This document shows, in pieces, positions 48,547-58,064 of a stretch of 64,000 nt of DNA. How positions within the stretch are numbered: position 1 is the first letter of the stretch; each line of letters opens with the position of its first letter. Origin of the DNA: Pseudorhodoferax sp. Leaf265 (GTDB lineage: Bacteria; Pseudomonadota; Gammaproteobacteria; Burkholderiales; Burkholderiaceae_C). The stretch is taken from positions 313,823-377,822 of the forward strand of contig NZ_LMMT01000036.1 of NCBI RefSeq assembly GCF_001422365.1. The letters are read 5' to 3'. Both the position numbers and the translations under genes were made by a program. Under the pieces are notes generated by a model that made no database searches, was not told the DNA's origin, and worked only from the letters and a program-made list of their open reading frames with translations.

Positions 48547-49137
48547 TCAACCGGCCTGCTTGAGCAGCTGCCGCACATCGGCCAGCAGCGCATCGGCCCC
48601 GGAGCCGTAGCGCACGTACAGGCGCAGCCGCCCCTGCGGGTCGTAGACATAGCTGCCGGCCGAATGGTCCATGGTGTAGCTGGTGGGCGTCTTGCCCTCG
48701 ACCTTCTTGTAGTAGACCTTGAAGTCCTTGGCCAGCGCGGCCAGGCCCTCGGGCGAGGTGCGCAAGGCCAGGAAGCTCGGGTCGAAGTTCGCCATGTAGG
48801 CCTTCAGCACCTCGGGTGTGTCGCGCTCCGGGTCCACCGTCACGAACAGGCCTTGCAGCTTGTCGCCGTCCGCGCCCAGCGACTGCTTGACCTGGGCCAG
48901 CTCGGCCATGGAGGTCGGGCAGACGTCCGGGCACTGCGCGAAGCCGAAGAACACCACCACCACCTTGCCGCGGAAGTCCTGCAGGCTGCGTTCCTGGCCG
49001 TTGTGGTCGGTCAGGCGGAAGTCCTTGGCATAGTCCGCCCCGGTGATGTCCACCGCCGTGAAGCTGGGCTTGGTGTCGGTGCAGGCGGCCAGGCAGCCGG
49101 CGGCGGCCAGCGCGATCAAGGTGCGTCGGTGGAGCAT
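48547..49137 (-). CDS. SCO-family copper chaperone for cytochrome c oxidase
   Basis: A 196-residue lipoprotein with a thioredoxin fold. The lipobox is LAAC with Cys19; the copper site is Cys69 and Cys73 (AQCPDVCPTSM) plus His158 (TMDHSAGSYVYDPQG). SCO delivers copper to or reduces the CuA site of CoxB. ATG 49137 starts three bases from the ctaB stop (49140). Consistent with the cox assembly cluster. Confidence 0.95.
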   Translation of the reverse strand: MLHRRTLIALAAAGCLAACTDTKPSFTAVDITGADYAKDFRLTDHNGQERSLQDFRGKVVVVFFGFAQCPDVCPTSMAELAQVKQSLGADGDKLQGLFVTVDPERDTPEVLKAYMANFDPSFLALRTSPEGLAALAKDFKVYYKKVEGKTPTSYTMDHSAGSYVYDPQGRLRLYVRYGSGADALLADVRQLLKQAG

Positions 49138-49139
49138 GT

Positions 49140-50054
49140 TCACAGCAGGTAGTGGTCCAGCAGCAGCGCCGCGAACAAGGCGGCCAGGTGAACCAGCGAG
49201 AAGCGGAAGATCTTGCGCGCCAGCGCATCGGAGTAGTTGCGCCACAGCCGGAAGCCGTAGGCGCAAAAGCCGATGCTGAGCACCACGGCCACCGCCAGGT
49301 AGAGCCACGAGCTCATGCCGTAGACGAAGGGCAGCAGGCAGGCAGCGAACAGGATCAGCGTGTAGAGCCAGACCTGCAACCGCGTGAATTCGTTGCCGTG
49401 CGTCACGGGCAGCATGGGCAGGCCGGACTTGCGGTAGTCCTCCACCCGGTACAGCGCCAGCGCCCAGAAGTGCGGTGGTGTCCACAGGAAGATGATCAGG
49501 AACAGGATCATGGCCTCCGGGCCCACATCGCCCGTCATCGCAGCCCACCCCAGCACCGGCGGCATGGCGCCCGAGGCTCCTCCGATCACGATGTTCTGCG
49601 GTGTCAGCGGCTTGAGGATGACGGTGTAGACGACGGCGTAGCCGACGAAGGTCGCCAGGGTCAGCCACATGGTCAGCACGTTGACGCTGAAGTACAGCAG
49701 CACCGAGCCGCCGGTGCACAGCAGCGCGGAGAACAGCAGCGTCTGGCCATCGCCGAGTTCGTTCTTGGCCGTCGGGCGCCAGGCCGTGCGCTTCATGCGC
49801 GCGTCGATGCCCTTCTCGACCAGGCAGTTGAAGGCCGCGGCCGCGCCGGCCACGAGCCAGATGCCCAGGCAGGCCACGACCATCTGGCGCAGCTGCATCC
49901 AGGACGGCAGGCCGGGCACGGCCAGCACCATGCCGATCAGTGCGCAGAACACGATGAGCTGCACCACGCGCGGCTTGGTCAGGACATAGAACTGCTGGAA
50001 GCGCGACATGCTGGGGCGTGCGACGGCGGTGGGGTGCGGATCGATGGCGCTCAT
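49140..50054 (-). CDS. ctaB: Protohaem IX farnesyltransferase (haem O synthase)
   Basis: A 304-residue UbiA-family membrane enzyme with about nine helices. [20 protein letters not shown] carries the first Asp-rich (DARMKRT) motif and [18 protein letters not shown] the second (DYRKSGLPM). It farnesylates haem B to haem O, the first step to haem A. Also called cyoE. It overlaps ctaA by four bases and is followed by SCO. Confidence 0.96.
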   Translation of the reverse strand: MSAIDPHPTAVARPSMSRFQQFYVLTKPRVVQLIVFCALIGMVLAVPGLPSWMQLRQMVVACLGIWLVAGAAAAFNCLVEKGIDARMKRTAWRPTAKNELGDGQTLLFSALLCTGGSVLLYFSVNVLTMWLTLATFVGYAVVYTVILKPLTPQNIVIGGASGAMPPVLGWAAMTGDVGPEAMILFLIIFLWTPPHFWALALYRVEDYRKSGLPMLPVTHGNEFTRLQVWLYTLILFAACLLPFVYGMSSWLYLAVAVVLSIGFCAYGFRLWRNYSDALARKIFRFSLVHLAALFAALLLDHYLL

Positions 50055-51220
50055 CGAGCCGCCTCCAAGGTCCGCTGCAGCGGAGCCGGCACGGCCGTGC
50101 GCACGGACTCGGTGGCGCAGAGCAGCCAGGTCAGTACCACGACCAGCCCGGCGGCCCCGCCCGTGTGCGAGACGGCGGCCACCAGCGGCCAGTCCAGCAC
50201 GACGTTCGACAGGCCGGTGCCGAACTGCCAGGCGGCCAGTGCCGCGAGCCAGCGCACCGGCCGCTGCAGCCCGGGCACACGCCACAGGCGCCAGGCCAGG
50301 CCGGCCAGCGCCGCGAGCACGGCATAGGCTGCGAGGCGGTGCACGTAGTGGATGGCGGTGAGCGCCGGGAAGGCGATGTGGCTGCCGTCGGCCAGCCGGC
50401 CCAGCGGCCGCCAGACCTGGAAGGCCTGCGCGAAGTCCATCGCGGGCCACCAGTTGCCCTGGCAGGTCGGGAAATCGCTGCAGGCCAGCACCGCGTAGTT
50501 GGTGCTGACCCAGCCACCGAGCGCAATCTGCAGCAGCACCAGCGCCGCCGTGCCCCACAGCAGGCCGCGCAAGCCGGGCGGCAGCACCACGGGCTGCAGC
50601 GCACCCGTGCGGCGCGCGTCGCGCACAACCTGGGCGCACAGCAGGGCCAGCAATGCGAGCCCGCCCAACAGGTGCAGCACGACGATGGCCGGGAACAGCT
50701 TGAGCGTGACGGTCCAGGCGCCGAAGGCGCCCTGAAGGCAGACCCAGAACAGCGTCAATGTCGGCCACCCCGGGTGGATGGCGTGCGGATCGCGCGGGCG
50801 CTGGCGCCAGGCCGCCCAGCTCACGGCGGCCAGGGCCAGGATCAGCACGCCCACCGCGGTCGCGAGATAGCGGTGCACCATCTCGATCCAGGCCTTGGTG
50901 TGGGTGACCGGGCCCGTGGGCATGGCCGTCTGGGCCGCGGAAATCTCCGCGTGCGCGCCGATCGGGCTGGCCTTGCCGTAACAGCCGGGCCAATCCGGAC
51001 ACCCCAGGCCGGAATCGGTCAGCCGCGTGAAGGCGCCGAACAGCACCAGGTCGAATGTCAGGAACAAGGTCAGCAGGGTCAGCGCGCGCCGCCGCCTGGC
51101 GGGCGAAGCCCCCCTGTTGCGCAAGGCCACCCAGGCCAGCGGGCCGAGCGCGAGCACGACGCCCATCAGCATCATGCGGGCGATCGGACTCCAGTCGTAA
51201 GAAGCGACATCCATCGTCAT
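50051..51220 (-). CDS. ctaA: Haem A synthase CtaA (COX15)
   Basis: A 389-residue membrane enzyme with eight helices. [19 protein letters not shown] and [12 protein letters not shown] give the first half-site, [16 protein letters not shown] and [17 protein letters not shown] the second, with paired CxxxxxC segments and histidines for haem. It converts haem O to haem A for CoxA. ATG 51220 overlaps the upstream gene by four bases; MDV at 51214 is an alternative. Confidence 0.95.
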   Translation of the reverse strand: MTMDVASYDWSPIARMMLMGVVLALGPLAWVALRNRGASPARRRRALTLLTLFLTFDLVLFGAFTRLTDSGLGCPDWPGCYGKASPIGAHAEISAAQTAMPTGPVTHTKAWIEMVHRYLATAVGVLILALAAVSWAAWRQRPRDPHAIHPGWPTLTLFWVCLQGAFGAWTVTLKLFPAIVVLHLLGGLALLALLCAQVVRDARRTGALQPVVLPPGLRGLLWGTAALVLLQIALGGWVSTNYAVLACSDFPTCQGNWWPAMDFAQAFQVWRPLGRLADGSHIAFPALTAIHYVHRLAAYAVLAALAGLAWRLWRVPGLQRPVRWLAALAAWQFGTGLSNVVLDWPLVAAVSHTGGAAGLVVVLTWLLCATESVRTAVPAPLQRTLEAAR

Positions 51221-51900
51221 CGGCCCGCGTTGTCCCAGGAGTTCGAGGCGCGCAACAGGCGCTCGATGTCGCGCTTGGCCTTGGCGGCGCTCGCGGCGTC
51301 CAGCGCCGGCGGCAGCCGCATCATCCAGTTGCCCATGGGGTCGACGATGTACAGGTGGGCCGGCAAAGCCTGGCCCGCCGCCGGGGTCAGCCACTGCGCC
51401 AGGCCCGCGCGGTCGACACGCAGCACGGTGGCGCTCTGCAGCGCCGGGCGCAGCGTCTCGCGCACGGGCGCGCCATCGTCGACGAGCCAGACCCAGTCCA
51501 CGCGCTCCTTCTCCTTGCCCAGGCTCTCGCGCAGTTGGCGCTGCAGGTACAGGTTGCGTTCGCAGGCCGCGTCGCAGTCACCGCCGGCCACGCTGACCAG
51601 CAGCCACTGGCCCTTGAGGCTGGGCAGGCGCAGCGTCTGGCCATCCAGGCCCACGGCCGGCAGGTCCGGCAGCGGCCGTTGCGGATCGATGAGTTCGCCG
51701 AACACGCTGCGCCCCTCGGGCCGCACCACGTAGTAGGTGAAGTACGAGGCGATCACGGGCGCGGCGCAGACCAGGACCACCAGCAGCATCTTCAAGCGCC
51801 CGCTGCGCGTGCGCTGCGCCGCCTCACCCGCGGCTTCGGCCTCGGCGGGCGACGGCAACGAATGGACCGTCAAGCCCAGCGGCTGGTCGGCTTCAGCCAT
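51217..51900 (-). CDS. Membrane-anchored thioredoxin-like protein of the cox cluster
   Basis: A 227-residue protein: soluble N-terminus of about 35 residues, one transmembrane helix ([21 protein letters not shown]), then a thioredoxin-like periplasmic domain. It has the Cys pair of [15 protein letters not shown] (a CxxxC like the CPDVC of SCO) and [13 protein letters not shown], which aligns with the YDPQGRLRLYV of SCO, but no clear SCO histidine. In related genomes a homologue sits at the same place and is called a cytochrome oxidase assembly protein. ATG 51900 is chosen over 51951, which would overlap SURF1 by 59 bases. Role unproven. Confidence 0.78.
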   Translation of the reverse strand: MAEADQPLGLTVHSLPSPAEAEAAGEAAQRTRSGRLKMLLVVLVCAAPVIASYFTYYVVRPEGRSVFGELIDPQRPLPDLPAVGLDGQTLRLPSLKGQWLLVSVAGGDCDAACERNLYLQRQLRESLGKEKERVDWVWLVDDGAPVRETLRPALQSATVLRVDRAGLAQWLTPAAGQALPAHLYIVDPMGNWMMRLPPALDAASAAKAKRDIERLLRASNSWDNAGR

Positions 51901-52639
51901 GGCGCGCGAGGCGCCGAACGGCGGGACGTCGGACAAATTGGAACCAGACATAAAGACCCGTCAGCAGGGCGCAGAGCCCGAACCACTGGAAGGCATAACC
52001 GTAGTGCTTCTCGACGCCGGTCCTGGGTACTGGCCATTCACGCAACAGCCCTGCTCCGTCCTCGCCCGTCTGTTGCACCGACTGCTGCCACAGAGGCAGC
52101 CCGGTCTCCTGGGCGAATGCGCCGAGGTCCAGATTCTGCCGGATCGTGCCCTTGTCCTCGCCCGCGAACTCGTAAAGCCTGGACGGCGCGGGGACGACCA
52201 GCCCTTCGATGTCCACCAGCCCGGCCGGCGTGGGGATCTTGGGCAGCGCCGTGCGGTCGACGAAATTGCGCTGCACCCAGCCGCGCTGCACCATCACCAC
52301 GCTGGCGCTGTTCTCCAGCGCCAGCGGCGTCAGCACGTAAAAGCCCGGCTGGCCGCGCATCTGCCGGTTGTCCAGGAACACGGTCCGCTCGGCGAGCCAT
52401 AAGCCGCGCAGGCGCACCGGCCGGTGCAGCAGCGCCAGCGGATCGGGGGCGCCCAGCATGGCCTGCGCATCGAGCGCGGGCAGTTGGCCCTGGGAGTCGA
52501 TGGCCGCTTGCAGGGTCTCCTTCTCGGCCGCGCGCGACAGCTGCCAGCGCCCCAGCGAGGCCGTGACGGCGATGCCCACCAGCGCCGCCAAGGTCACCAG
52601 CCAGAAGCGCAAGCCGAAGCGCCGCGCCGGATAATCCAC
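51893..52639 (-). CDS. SURF1-family oxidase assembly protein
   Basis: A 248-residue protein with a helix at each end (FWLVTLAALVGIAVTASLGRW at the N-terminus; YAFQWFGLCALLTGLYVWFQF near the C-terminus) around a periplasmic SURF1 domain (RTVFLDNRQMRGQPGFYVL, VQRGWVQRNF). SURF1 helps insert haem A into CoxA. The start is probably GTG at 52639, only two bases from the divergent gene start; GTG 52657 would run into that gene. Start uncertain. Confidence 0.88.
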   Translation of the reverse strand: MDYPARRFGLRFWLVTLAALVGIAVTASLGRWQLSRAAEKETLQAAIDSQGQLPALDAQAMLGAPDPLALLHRPVRLRGLWLAERTVFLDNRQMRGQPGFYVLTPLALENSASVVMVQRGWVQRNFVDRTALPKIPTPAGLVDIEGLVVPAPSRLYEFAGEDKGTIRQNLDLGAFAQETGLPLWQQSVQQTGEDGAGLLREWPVPRTGVEKHYGYAFQWFGLCALLTGLYVWFQFVRRPAVRRLARHG

Positions 52640-52641
52640 CC

Positions 52642-52869
52642 ATGAGCTACTTCGCACTGGTTGCCTTCATCGCCATTCTCGGCAGCCTGGGCGCCGCCCT
52701 GTACTTCATGCTGCGCGGCGGCCAGGATGCCGACGGCAAGACCCGCCCCAACCACATGGCGCGCGCGCTCGCGGTGCGCGTGGGACTGTCCATCCTGCTG
52801 TTCCTGTGCATCCTCATCGGCTGGAAACTGGGCTATCTGCATCCGACGGGCATTCCCGCCGGCAAGTAA
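52642..52869 (+). CDS. Twin-transmembrane protein (DUF2909-like)
   Basis: A 75-residue protein with two helices: SYFALVAFIAILGSLGAALY at the start and LSILLFLCILIGWKLGYLH near the end, with a short basic loop (GKTRPNHMARALAVR). Small proteins of this type are found between cox genes and SURF1 in the order. It points away from SURF1 and ends at a terminator shared with coxC. Function unknown. Confidence 0.85.
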   Translation: MSYFALVAFIAILGSLGAALYFMLRGGQDADGKTRPNHMARALAVRVGLSILLFLCILIGWKLGYLHPTGIPAGK

Positions 52870-52886
52870 GAGAAGAAGAAAAATGA

Positions 52887-52909
52887 AAAGGGCCGCTGCG
52901 CGGCCCTTT
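52887..52909. terminator. Bidirectional intrinsic terminator between twin-TM gene and coxC
   Basis: A 10-base stem, AAAGGGCCGC paired with GCGGCCCTTT, around a three-base loop. It lies in the 60-base gap between the twin-transmembrane gene (ending 52869) and the convergent coxC (ending 52930), so it serves both. Confidence 0.88.
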
Positions 52910-52929
52910 CGATGCGAGGCCTGGCAGCC

Positions 52930-53811
52930 TCAAAGCCAATACACCAGCACGTACAGGCCGAGCCAGACCACGTCCACGAAGTGCCAGTACCAGGCCGCGC
53001 CTTCGAAGCCGAAATGGCGTTCCTTGGTGAAGTGGCCCTTCATCAGCCGCAGCGTGATGAACAGCAGCATCAGCATGCCCACCAGCACGTGGAAGCCATG
53101 GAAGCCCGTCAGCATGAAGAAGGTGGAGCCGTAGGGGCCGGAGTTCAGCTTGAGGTTCAGGTCGCGGTAGGCGTGCACGTACTCGTAGCCCTGCACGAAC
53201 AGGAACACGATGCCCAGCAGCACGGTGGCCCACATCCAGGCGATGGTCTTGGCGCGCTCGCCATGCTGCAGGGCATGGTGGGCGATCGTCAACGTCACGC
53301 CCGAGGTCAGCAGCAGCGCGGTATTGATGGTGGGCAGCCAGAACGGCGTCATGGCCTGGAACGGTTCGACGATATTGGCGGGCGAGCCGGTCACGCCGGC
53401 CGCCATGCTGGGCCACACCGCCTTGAAGTCGGGCCACAGCAGCGCGTTGTCCAGGCTGCCAAGGACCGGCACCGAATGCACGCGCATCCACCACAGGGCC
53501 GTGAAGAAAGCGCCGAAGAACATCACCTCGGAGAAGATGAACCAGCTCATGCTCCAGCGGTAGGAAAGGTCGATCTTGCGCCCGTACAGGCCGCCCTCGC
53601 TCTCCGTCACCGCATCGCGGAACCACTGGTACAGCACCACCCACCAGAACAGCAGGCCGAAGGCCAGCGACCACTTGCCCCAGTCGTGCCCGTTGATCCA
53701 CTGCCCCGCGCCGAGGATCACGAAGAACAGGCCGATCGCGGCCATGATCGGATGCCGCGAAGGTCCTGGAACAAAGTAGTACGGCGTGGATCCGTGGGTC
53801 GTGGCACTCAT
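52930..53811 (-). CDS. coxC: Cytochrome c oxidase subunit III
   Basis: A 293-residue membrane protein with about seven helices. It begins MSATTHGSTPYYFVPGPS and contains WFIFSEVMFFGAFF, HHALQHGERAKTIAWMW, GYEYVHAY and FHGFHVLVGMLMLL, the subunit III signature, ending HFVDVVWLGLYVLVYW. It is part of the aa3/caa3 oxidase. ATG 53811 comes one base after the ctaG stop; a longer in-frame start at 53856 overlaps ctaG and is rejected. Last gene of the coxB operon. Confidence 0.97.
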   Translation of the reverse strand: MSATTHGSTPYYFVPGPSRHPIMAAIGLFFVILGAGQWINGHDWGKWSLAFGLLFWWVVLYQWFRDAVTESEGGLYGRKIDLSYRWSMSWFIFSEVMFFGAFFTALWWMRVHSVPVLGSLDNALLWPDFKAVWPSMAAGVTGSPANIVEPFQAMTPFWLPTINTALLLTSGVTLTIAHHALQHGERAKTIAWMWATVLLGIVFLFVQGYEYVHAYRDLNLKLNSGPYGSTFFMLTGFHGFHVLVGMLMLLFITLRLMKGHFTKERHFGFEGAAWYWHFVDVVWLGLYVLVYWL

Positions 53812-53812
53812 C

Positions 53813-54418
53813 TCAGCTCCTGGTTTCTTTATTGGTTTGCGCCGCCGCGTCGGCACTGGCAGGTGCCGGCGGCGTCTTGCCGCCCACCTCGAAGAAGGTG
53901 TACGACAGCGTGATCGTGGTCACATCCTTGGACAGCTTGGGGTCGATGATGAAGGCCACCGGCCATTCCTTCTTCTCCCCCGCGTCCAGCGTGTACTGCG
54001 TGAAGCAAAAGCACTCCAGCTTGTTGAAGTGCGCCGCAGCCTGGCGCGGCGCATAGCTCGGGATCGCCTGGGCCGCCATGCGCCGGTTCTGCACGTTCTG
54101 GAACTCGTACATCACGGTGGCCAGTTCGCCGGGATGCACCTGCATCGAGCGCATCGCCGGCTTGAACTCCCAGGGGCCGCGCGAGTTGGCATCGAACTCC
54201 ACCGTGATCGTGCGGCTGCGGTCGACCTGCGTGTTCTCGGGCGTGGCCTTGGAGACCACGCCGGGCACCTGGCGCTCGGACAGCGACAGGATGTTGATGC
54301 CCGTCATCTCGCAGATGGCGTTGTACAGCGGCACCAGCGCATAGCCGAAGGCGAACATGCCGGCCGTCACCACGGCCAGCTTGCCCACCATGCGGACGTT
54401 GGCGCGCCGGATGCTCAT
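53813..54418 (-). CDS. ctaG: Cytochrome c oxidase assembly protein CtaG (COX11)
   Basis: A 201-residue protein with one N-terminal helix (VGKLAVVTAGMFAFGYALVP) and a periplasmic COX11 domain. Cys136 and Cys138 in KLECFCFTQYTLDAGE bind copper; it delivers copper to the CuB site of CoxA. ATGA overlap with the 37-residue gene upstream. Coupled to coxC by a one-base gap. It lacks any neighbouring DUF2970 gene that relatives often have here. Confidence 0.96.
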   Translation of the reverse strand: MSIRRANVRMVGKLAVVTAGMFAFGYALVPLYNAICEMTGINILSLSERQVPGVVSKATPENTQVDRSRTITVEFDANSRGPWEFKPAMRSMQVHPGELATVMYEFQNVQNRRMAAQAIPSYAPRQAAAHFNKLECFCFTQYTLDAGEKKEWPVAFIIDPKLSKDVTTITLSYTFFEVGGKTPPAPASADAAAQTNKETRS

Positions 54419-54528
54419 GAGCGGCCCAGGTAGACCATCTTGACCATGAAACCGAGGAAGAAGACCAGCGCCACGGACAGCAGGATCAGGCCGGTCCGCA
54501 GGTTCTGCTTCTTCTTGTCGGGCGTCAT
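54415..54528 (-). CDS. Cytochrome oxidase small assembly protein
   Basis: A 37-residue single-pass protein: MTPDKKKQNLRTGL followed by helix ILLSVALVFFLGFMVKMVYL and GRS. Its stop overlaps the ctaG start by four bases; it begins 12 bases after coxA. Short proteins of exactly this form are annotated between coxA and ctaG in Burkholderiales as small assembly proteins. Supported by position, start/stop and conserved helix; not by any experiment known to me. Confidence 0.85.
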   Translation of the reverse strand: MTPDKKKQNLRTGLILLSVALVFFLGFMVKMVYLGRS

Positions 54529-54540
54529 CGGCCTACGTCC

Positions 54541-56166
54541 TCAGCCCACCACGCGGGTGGCGGTGGCGTCCAGCTTGGGCGGGTTCTCGAAGGTGTGGAA
54601 TGGGGCAGGCGACGGCACTTCCCATTCCAGGCCCTCGGCCGCTTCCCAGGGCTTTTGCGGTGCCTTGGCACCCTTGCCCAGCATGCAGGGCAGCACGATG
54701 AACAGGAAGAAGTAGACCTGGGCGATGCCGAAGAAGAACGCGCCCACCGTGGCAATCGCGTTGAAGTCGGCGAACTGCATCGGGTAATCGGCGTAGCGGC
54801 GCGGCATGCCAGCCAGGCCCAGGAAGTGCATCGGGAAGAAGGTCACGTTGAAGGCGATCAGCGACCACCAGAAGTGCACCTTGCCGCGCGTCTCGTTGTA
54901 CATGACGCCCGTCCACTTGGGCAGCCAGTAGTAGACGCCGGCGAACATGGCGTACAGCGAACCGGCCACCAGCACGTAGTGGAAGTGGGCCACGACGTAA
55001 TAGGTGTCCTGCAGCTGGATGTCGATCGGCGCCATGGCCAGGATCAGGCCCGTGAAACCGCCCATCGTGAACACGAAGATGAAGCCGACGGCGAACAGCA
55101 TGGGCGTCTCGAAGGTCATCGAGCCCTGCCACATCGTGGCGATCCAGTTGAAGATCTTCACGGCCGTGGGCACCGCGATCAGCATGGTCGCGTACATGAA
55201 GAACAGCTGGCCCGTGACCGGCATGCCGGTCGTGAACATGTGGTGCGCCCAGACGATGAACGACAGGATCGCGATCGACGAGGTGGCATACACCATCGAC
55301 GCGTAGCCGAACAGCTTCTTGCGCGCGAAGGCCGGCACGATCTGGCTCACGATGCCGAAGGCCGGCAGGATCATGATGTAGACCTCGGGGTGGCCGAAGA
55401 ACCAGAAGATGTGCTGGTACATCACCGGGTCGCCGCCGCCGGCGGGGTTGAAGAAGCTGGTGCCGAAGTGGCGGTCGGTCAGCGTCATGGTGATGGCGCC
55501 GGCCAGCACGGGCATCACGGCGATCAGCAGGTAGGCGGTGATCAGCCAGGTCCAGCAGAACATCGGCATCTTCATGAGCGTCATGCCGGGGGCGCGCATG
55601 TTCAGGATGGTCACGATGATGTTGATCGAGCCCATGATGGACGAGGCACCGAGGATGTGCATCGCGAAGATGCCGGCGTCCATGGACGGGCCCATCTGCA
55701 ACGTCAGCGGTGCGTACAGCGTCCAGCCCGCAGCGGGTGCGCCGCCAGGCATGAAGAACGAACCGACCAGCATCGCGGCTGCAGGGATCATCAGCCAGAA
55801 GCTGAAGTTGTTCATGCGCGCGAACGCCATGTCGGACGCGCCGATCTGCAGCGGGATCATCCAGTTCGCGAAGCCCACGAAGCCCGGCATGATGGCGCCA
55901 AACACCATGATCAGCCCGTGCATGGTGGTCAGCGAGTTGAACAGCTCAGGGTTGACCAGCTGCAGGCCGGGCTGGAACAGCTCGGCGCGGATCAAGAGCG
56001 CCAGCACGCCGCCCACCATCAGCATGGTGAAGCTGAAGAGCAGGTACAGCGTGCCGATGTCCTTGTGGTTCGTGGCGAACAGCCAGCGGCGCCATCCGGT
56101 CGGCGCGTGGTGGTGTTCGTCGTGGGCGTGGTCGTGGTCGCCGTGGGGATGGAGGACTGCGCTCAT
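54541..56166 (-). CDS. coxA: Cytochrome c oxidase subunit I
   Basis: A 541-residue haem-copper oxidase core with 12 helices. His83 (TTMHGLIM) is a haem a ligand; CuB ligands are His259 (FFGHPEVY, cross-linked to Tyr263) and His308/His309 (IVWAHHMF); AHFHYVL carries the other haem ligands; [14 protein letters not shown] and [11 protein letters not shown] are family marks. The N-terminus is unusually His-rich ([15 protein letters not shown], residues 6-20). Strong AAGGAAAC precedes ATG 56166. Confidence 0.97.
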   Translation of the reverse strand: MSAVLHPHGDHDHAHDEHHHAPTGWRRWLFATNHKDIGTLYLLFSFTMLMVGGVLALLIRAELFQPGLQLVNPELFNSLTTMHGLIMVFGAIMPGFVGFANWMIPLQIGASDMAFARMNNFSFWLMIPAAAMLVGSFFMPGGAPAAGWTLYAPLTLQMGPSMDAGIFAMHILGASSIMGSINIIVTILNMRAPGMTLMKMPMFCWTWLITAYLLIAVMPVLAGAITMTLTDRHFGTSFFNPAGGGDPVMYQHIFWFFGHPEVYIMILPAFGIVSQIVPAFARKKLFGYASMVYATSSIAILSFIVWAHHMFTTGMPVTGQLFFMYATMLIAVPTAVKIFNWIATMWQGSMTFETPMLFAVGFIFVFTMGGFTGLILAMAPIDIQLQDTYYVVAHFHYVLVAGSLYAMFAGVYYWLPKWTGVMYNETRGKVHFWWSLIAFNVTFFPMHFLGLAGMPRRYADYPMQFADFNAIATVGAFFFGIAQVYFFLFIVLPCMLGKGAKAPQKPWEAAEGLEWEVPSPAPFHTFENPPKLDATATRVVG

Positions 56167-56198
56167 CTCTGTTTCCTTCTGTGCGGGAATGCGCCGGT

Positions 56199-57386
56199 TT
56201 ACTTCGCGCGCAGCGCGACGACTTCGGAGGGCTGGACGATCTGCCCGGTCTTGTTGGACCAGTTGTTCTTGGTGTAGCTGGCCACAGCCGCGAGGTCGGT
56301 GTCGCTCAATTGCTTCCAGGAGGGCATGGCACCGTTGCCTGCGCCGTTGAGCAGGATGGTGAGCTGCTTGGCGTGGTCGGTGTCGAGCACGATGGCCGAG
56401 CCGTCCAGCGGCTTGATCGGGCCGGCGCCCTTGCCGTTGGCCTGGTGGCAGGCCGCGCAGTTGGCGGCGTAGACGCGCTCGCCGCGCTTGACGATGTCGT
56501 CCAGCGTCCAGACCTTGGTCGGGTCGTCGAGCTTGGCGGCGGCCTTCTTGCGCTCGCCATCGACCCAGGCCGTGTACTGCTCGGCCGTCACCACCTTCAC
56601 GTGGATGGGCATGTAGGCGTGTTCCTTGCCGCAGAGCTCGGCGCACTGGCCGTAGAAGTCGCCGGTCTTCTCGGCGCGGAACCAGGTGTCGCGCACGAAG
56701 CCGGGGATCGCATCCTGCTTGATGCCGAACGCCGGCACCATGAAGGCGTGGATCACGTCGTTGGCCGTGGTGATGATGCGGACCTTCTTGTTGACGGGCA
56801 CCACCAGCGCGTTGTCGACCTTGAGCAGGTAGTCGTCCACGGCCTGACCCTTGGGCGGGCCGCCGGCGTTGGACATGGCGCGGTGCGAACTGTCCAGCGT
56901 GGAGACGAAGGAGATGCCCTCACCCTCGCCCTTGATGTAGTCGTAGCCCCACTTCCACTGCATGCCGGTGGCCTTGATGGTCAGGTCGGCATTGCTGGTG
57001 TCCTTCAGCGCGACCACCACCTTGGTGGCCGGCAGCGCCATCAGGATCACGATGACGAAAGGCACGATGGTCCAGATCACCTCGACCACCACCGATTCGT
57101 GGAAGTTGGCGGCCTTGTGGCCGACCGACTTGCGGTGCTTCCAGATGGAATAGAACATCACCGCGAACACGGCGATGAAGATCACCGTGCACAGGATCAG
57201 CATGAACCAGTGCAGCCACTGCTGCTCTTCGGCGATCTTGGTGACAGGAGGCGCGAGATTGAGCTGGCGTACGGCCGGGCCGCCTGGAAGGTCGTTGACC
57301 GCGTGGGCCGCCGTCGCGAGCCAGGCCCCCGAAACGAGCGCGGTGCGAGATAGCAGGGAAGTCAGCTTGTTCCAGATCATTTTCAT
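56199..57386 (-). CDS. coxB: Cytochrome c oxidase subunit II with fused cytochrome c
   Basis: A 395-residue subunit. Signal peptide and two helices ([20 protein letters not shown] and [20 protein letters not shown]) lead to the CuA domain: His213, Cys248, Cys252, His256 and Met259 ([14 protein letters not shown]). A C-terminal cytochrome c domain has NCAACH (Cys310, Cys313, His314). This fusion makes it a caa3-type oxidase that can accept electrons through its own haem c. First of coxB-coxA-small-ctaG-coxC. Confidence 0.97.
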   Translation of the reverse strand: MKMIWNKLTSLLSRTALVSGAWLATAAHAVNDLPGGPAVRQLNLAPPVTKIAEEQQWLHWFMLILCTVIFIAVFAVMFYSIWKHRKSVGHKAANFHESVVVEVIWTIVPFVIVILMALPATKVVVALKDTSNADLTIKATGMQWKWGYDYIKGEGEGISFVSTLDSSHRAMSNAGGPPKGQAVDDYLLKVDNALVVPVNKKVRIITTANDVIHAFMVPAFGIKQDAIPGFVRDTWFRAEKTGDFYGQCAELCGKEHAYMPIHVKVVTAEQYTAWVDGERKKAAAKLDDPTKVWTLDDIVKRGERVYAANCAACHQANGKGAGPIKPLDGSAIVLDTDHAKQLTILLNGAGNGAMPSWKQLSDTDLAAVASYTKNNWSNKTGQIVQPSEVVALRAK

Positions 57387-57426
57387 CGTCGCCTCTACTT
57401 CTTCAACCTTTTATGAACCACCCTGC

Positions 57427-57909
57427 TCAGGCCCCGCGCAACGCCATCCGGATCTCGCGCGCCAGCACCGGCCGCAGATCCGGGCGCACGTAACGCCCCA
57501 CCTCCACGCATCGCCCCTGCCCCGACACCTCGATCAGCGAATGGTCGCTGGTCTTGGGCTCGACACGAACCCACTCCCTGCGGAACTCGGCCCGCTCCAG
57601 GCGCCCCGCGTTCTCGAGTTCGACGACCAGACGGCCGTCCTGCAGCGAGATGCGCTCGCCATCGGTCGCGTGCCGGGAGTACGCCAGAAAGGCAACGCCC
57701 ACCAGAACCACTTCCAGCCACGCAAACGGCAGGACCAGCCTGGCACCTTGCAACCAGAAGAATGTCCCGATCCCGAGCGACACCACACAGATCGACGCAT
57801 ACAGGCCGCCCAACTGGCCCGGCGTGATGGAACAGTTGCGCTTCAGCAGCCAATGGATGCCTTGGCCCGAGACGGTGGCGAAGCGATAGACCAGTTTCGA
57901 CACAGACAA
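57427..57909 (-). CDS. DUF2244 domain protein upstream of coxB
   Basis: A 160-residue membrane protein: LLKRNCSITPGQLGGLYASI, two helices between about 30 and 77, then a soluble tail (FRREWVRVEPKTSDHSLIEV). The DUF2244 family is regularly encoded next to cox genes and its role is unknown. No ATG is available: start is TTG 57909 or GTG 57903. The 40-base gap to coxB suggests it leads the cox operon. Candidate promoter at 58011-58016. Confidence 0.8.
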   Translation of the reverse strand: MSVSKLVYRFATVSGQGIHWLLKRNCSITPGQLGGLYASICVVSLGIGTFFWLQGARLVLPFAWLEVVLVGVAFLAYSRHATDGERISLQDGRLVVELENAGRLERAEFRREWVRVEPKTSDHSLIEVSGQGRCVEVGRYVRPDLRPVLAREIRMALRGA

Positions 57910-58010
57910 CGTTCAACCATCAATGCGGCGCGCGCCGCGGGTATTGACACCCGCCGGAACAACGCCTGGTTCATTCGTGGGGAAGCCCGAAATGCGTTTA
58001 AAAACCCTTC

Positions 58011-58016
58011 ATTGTA
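58011..58016 (-). promoter_or_regulatory. Candidate -10 of the DUF2244-cox operon
   Basis: TACAAT on the minus strand in the 155-base gap upstream of the DUF2244 gene, giving a leader of about 95 bases. No good -35 is found at 16-18 bases. Confidence 0.3.
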
Positions 58017-58064
58017 GCCCGTGAATATTGCACGAATGTCCGCTGCCGGACACCCGAAAGACCT

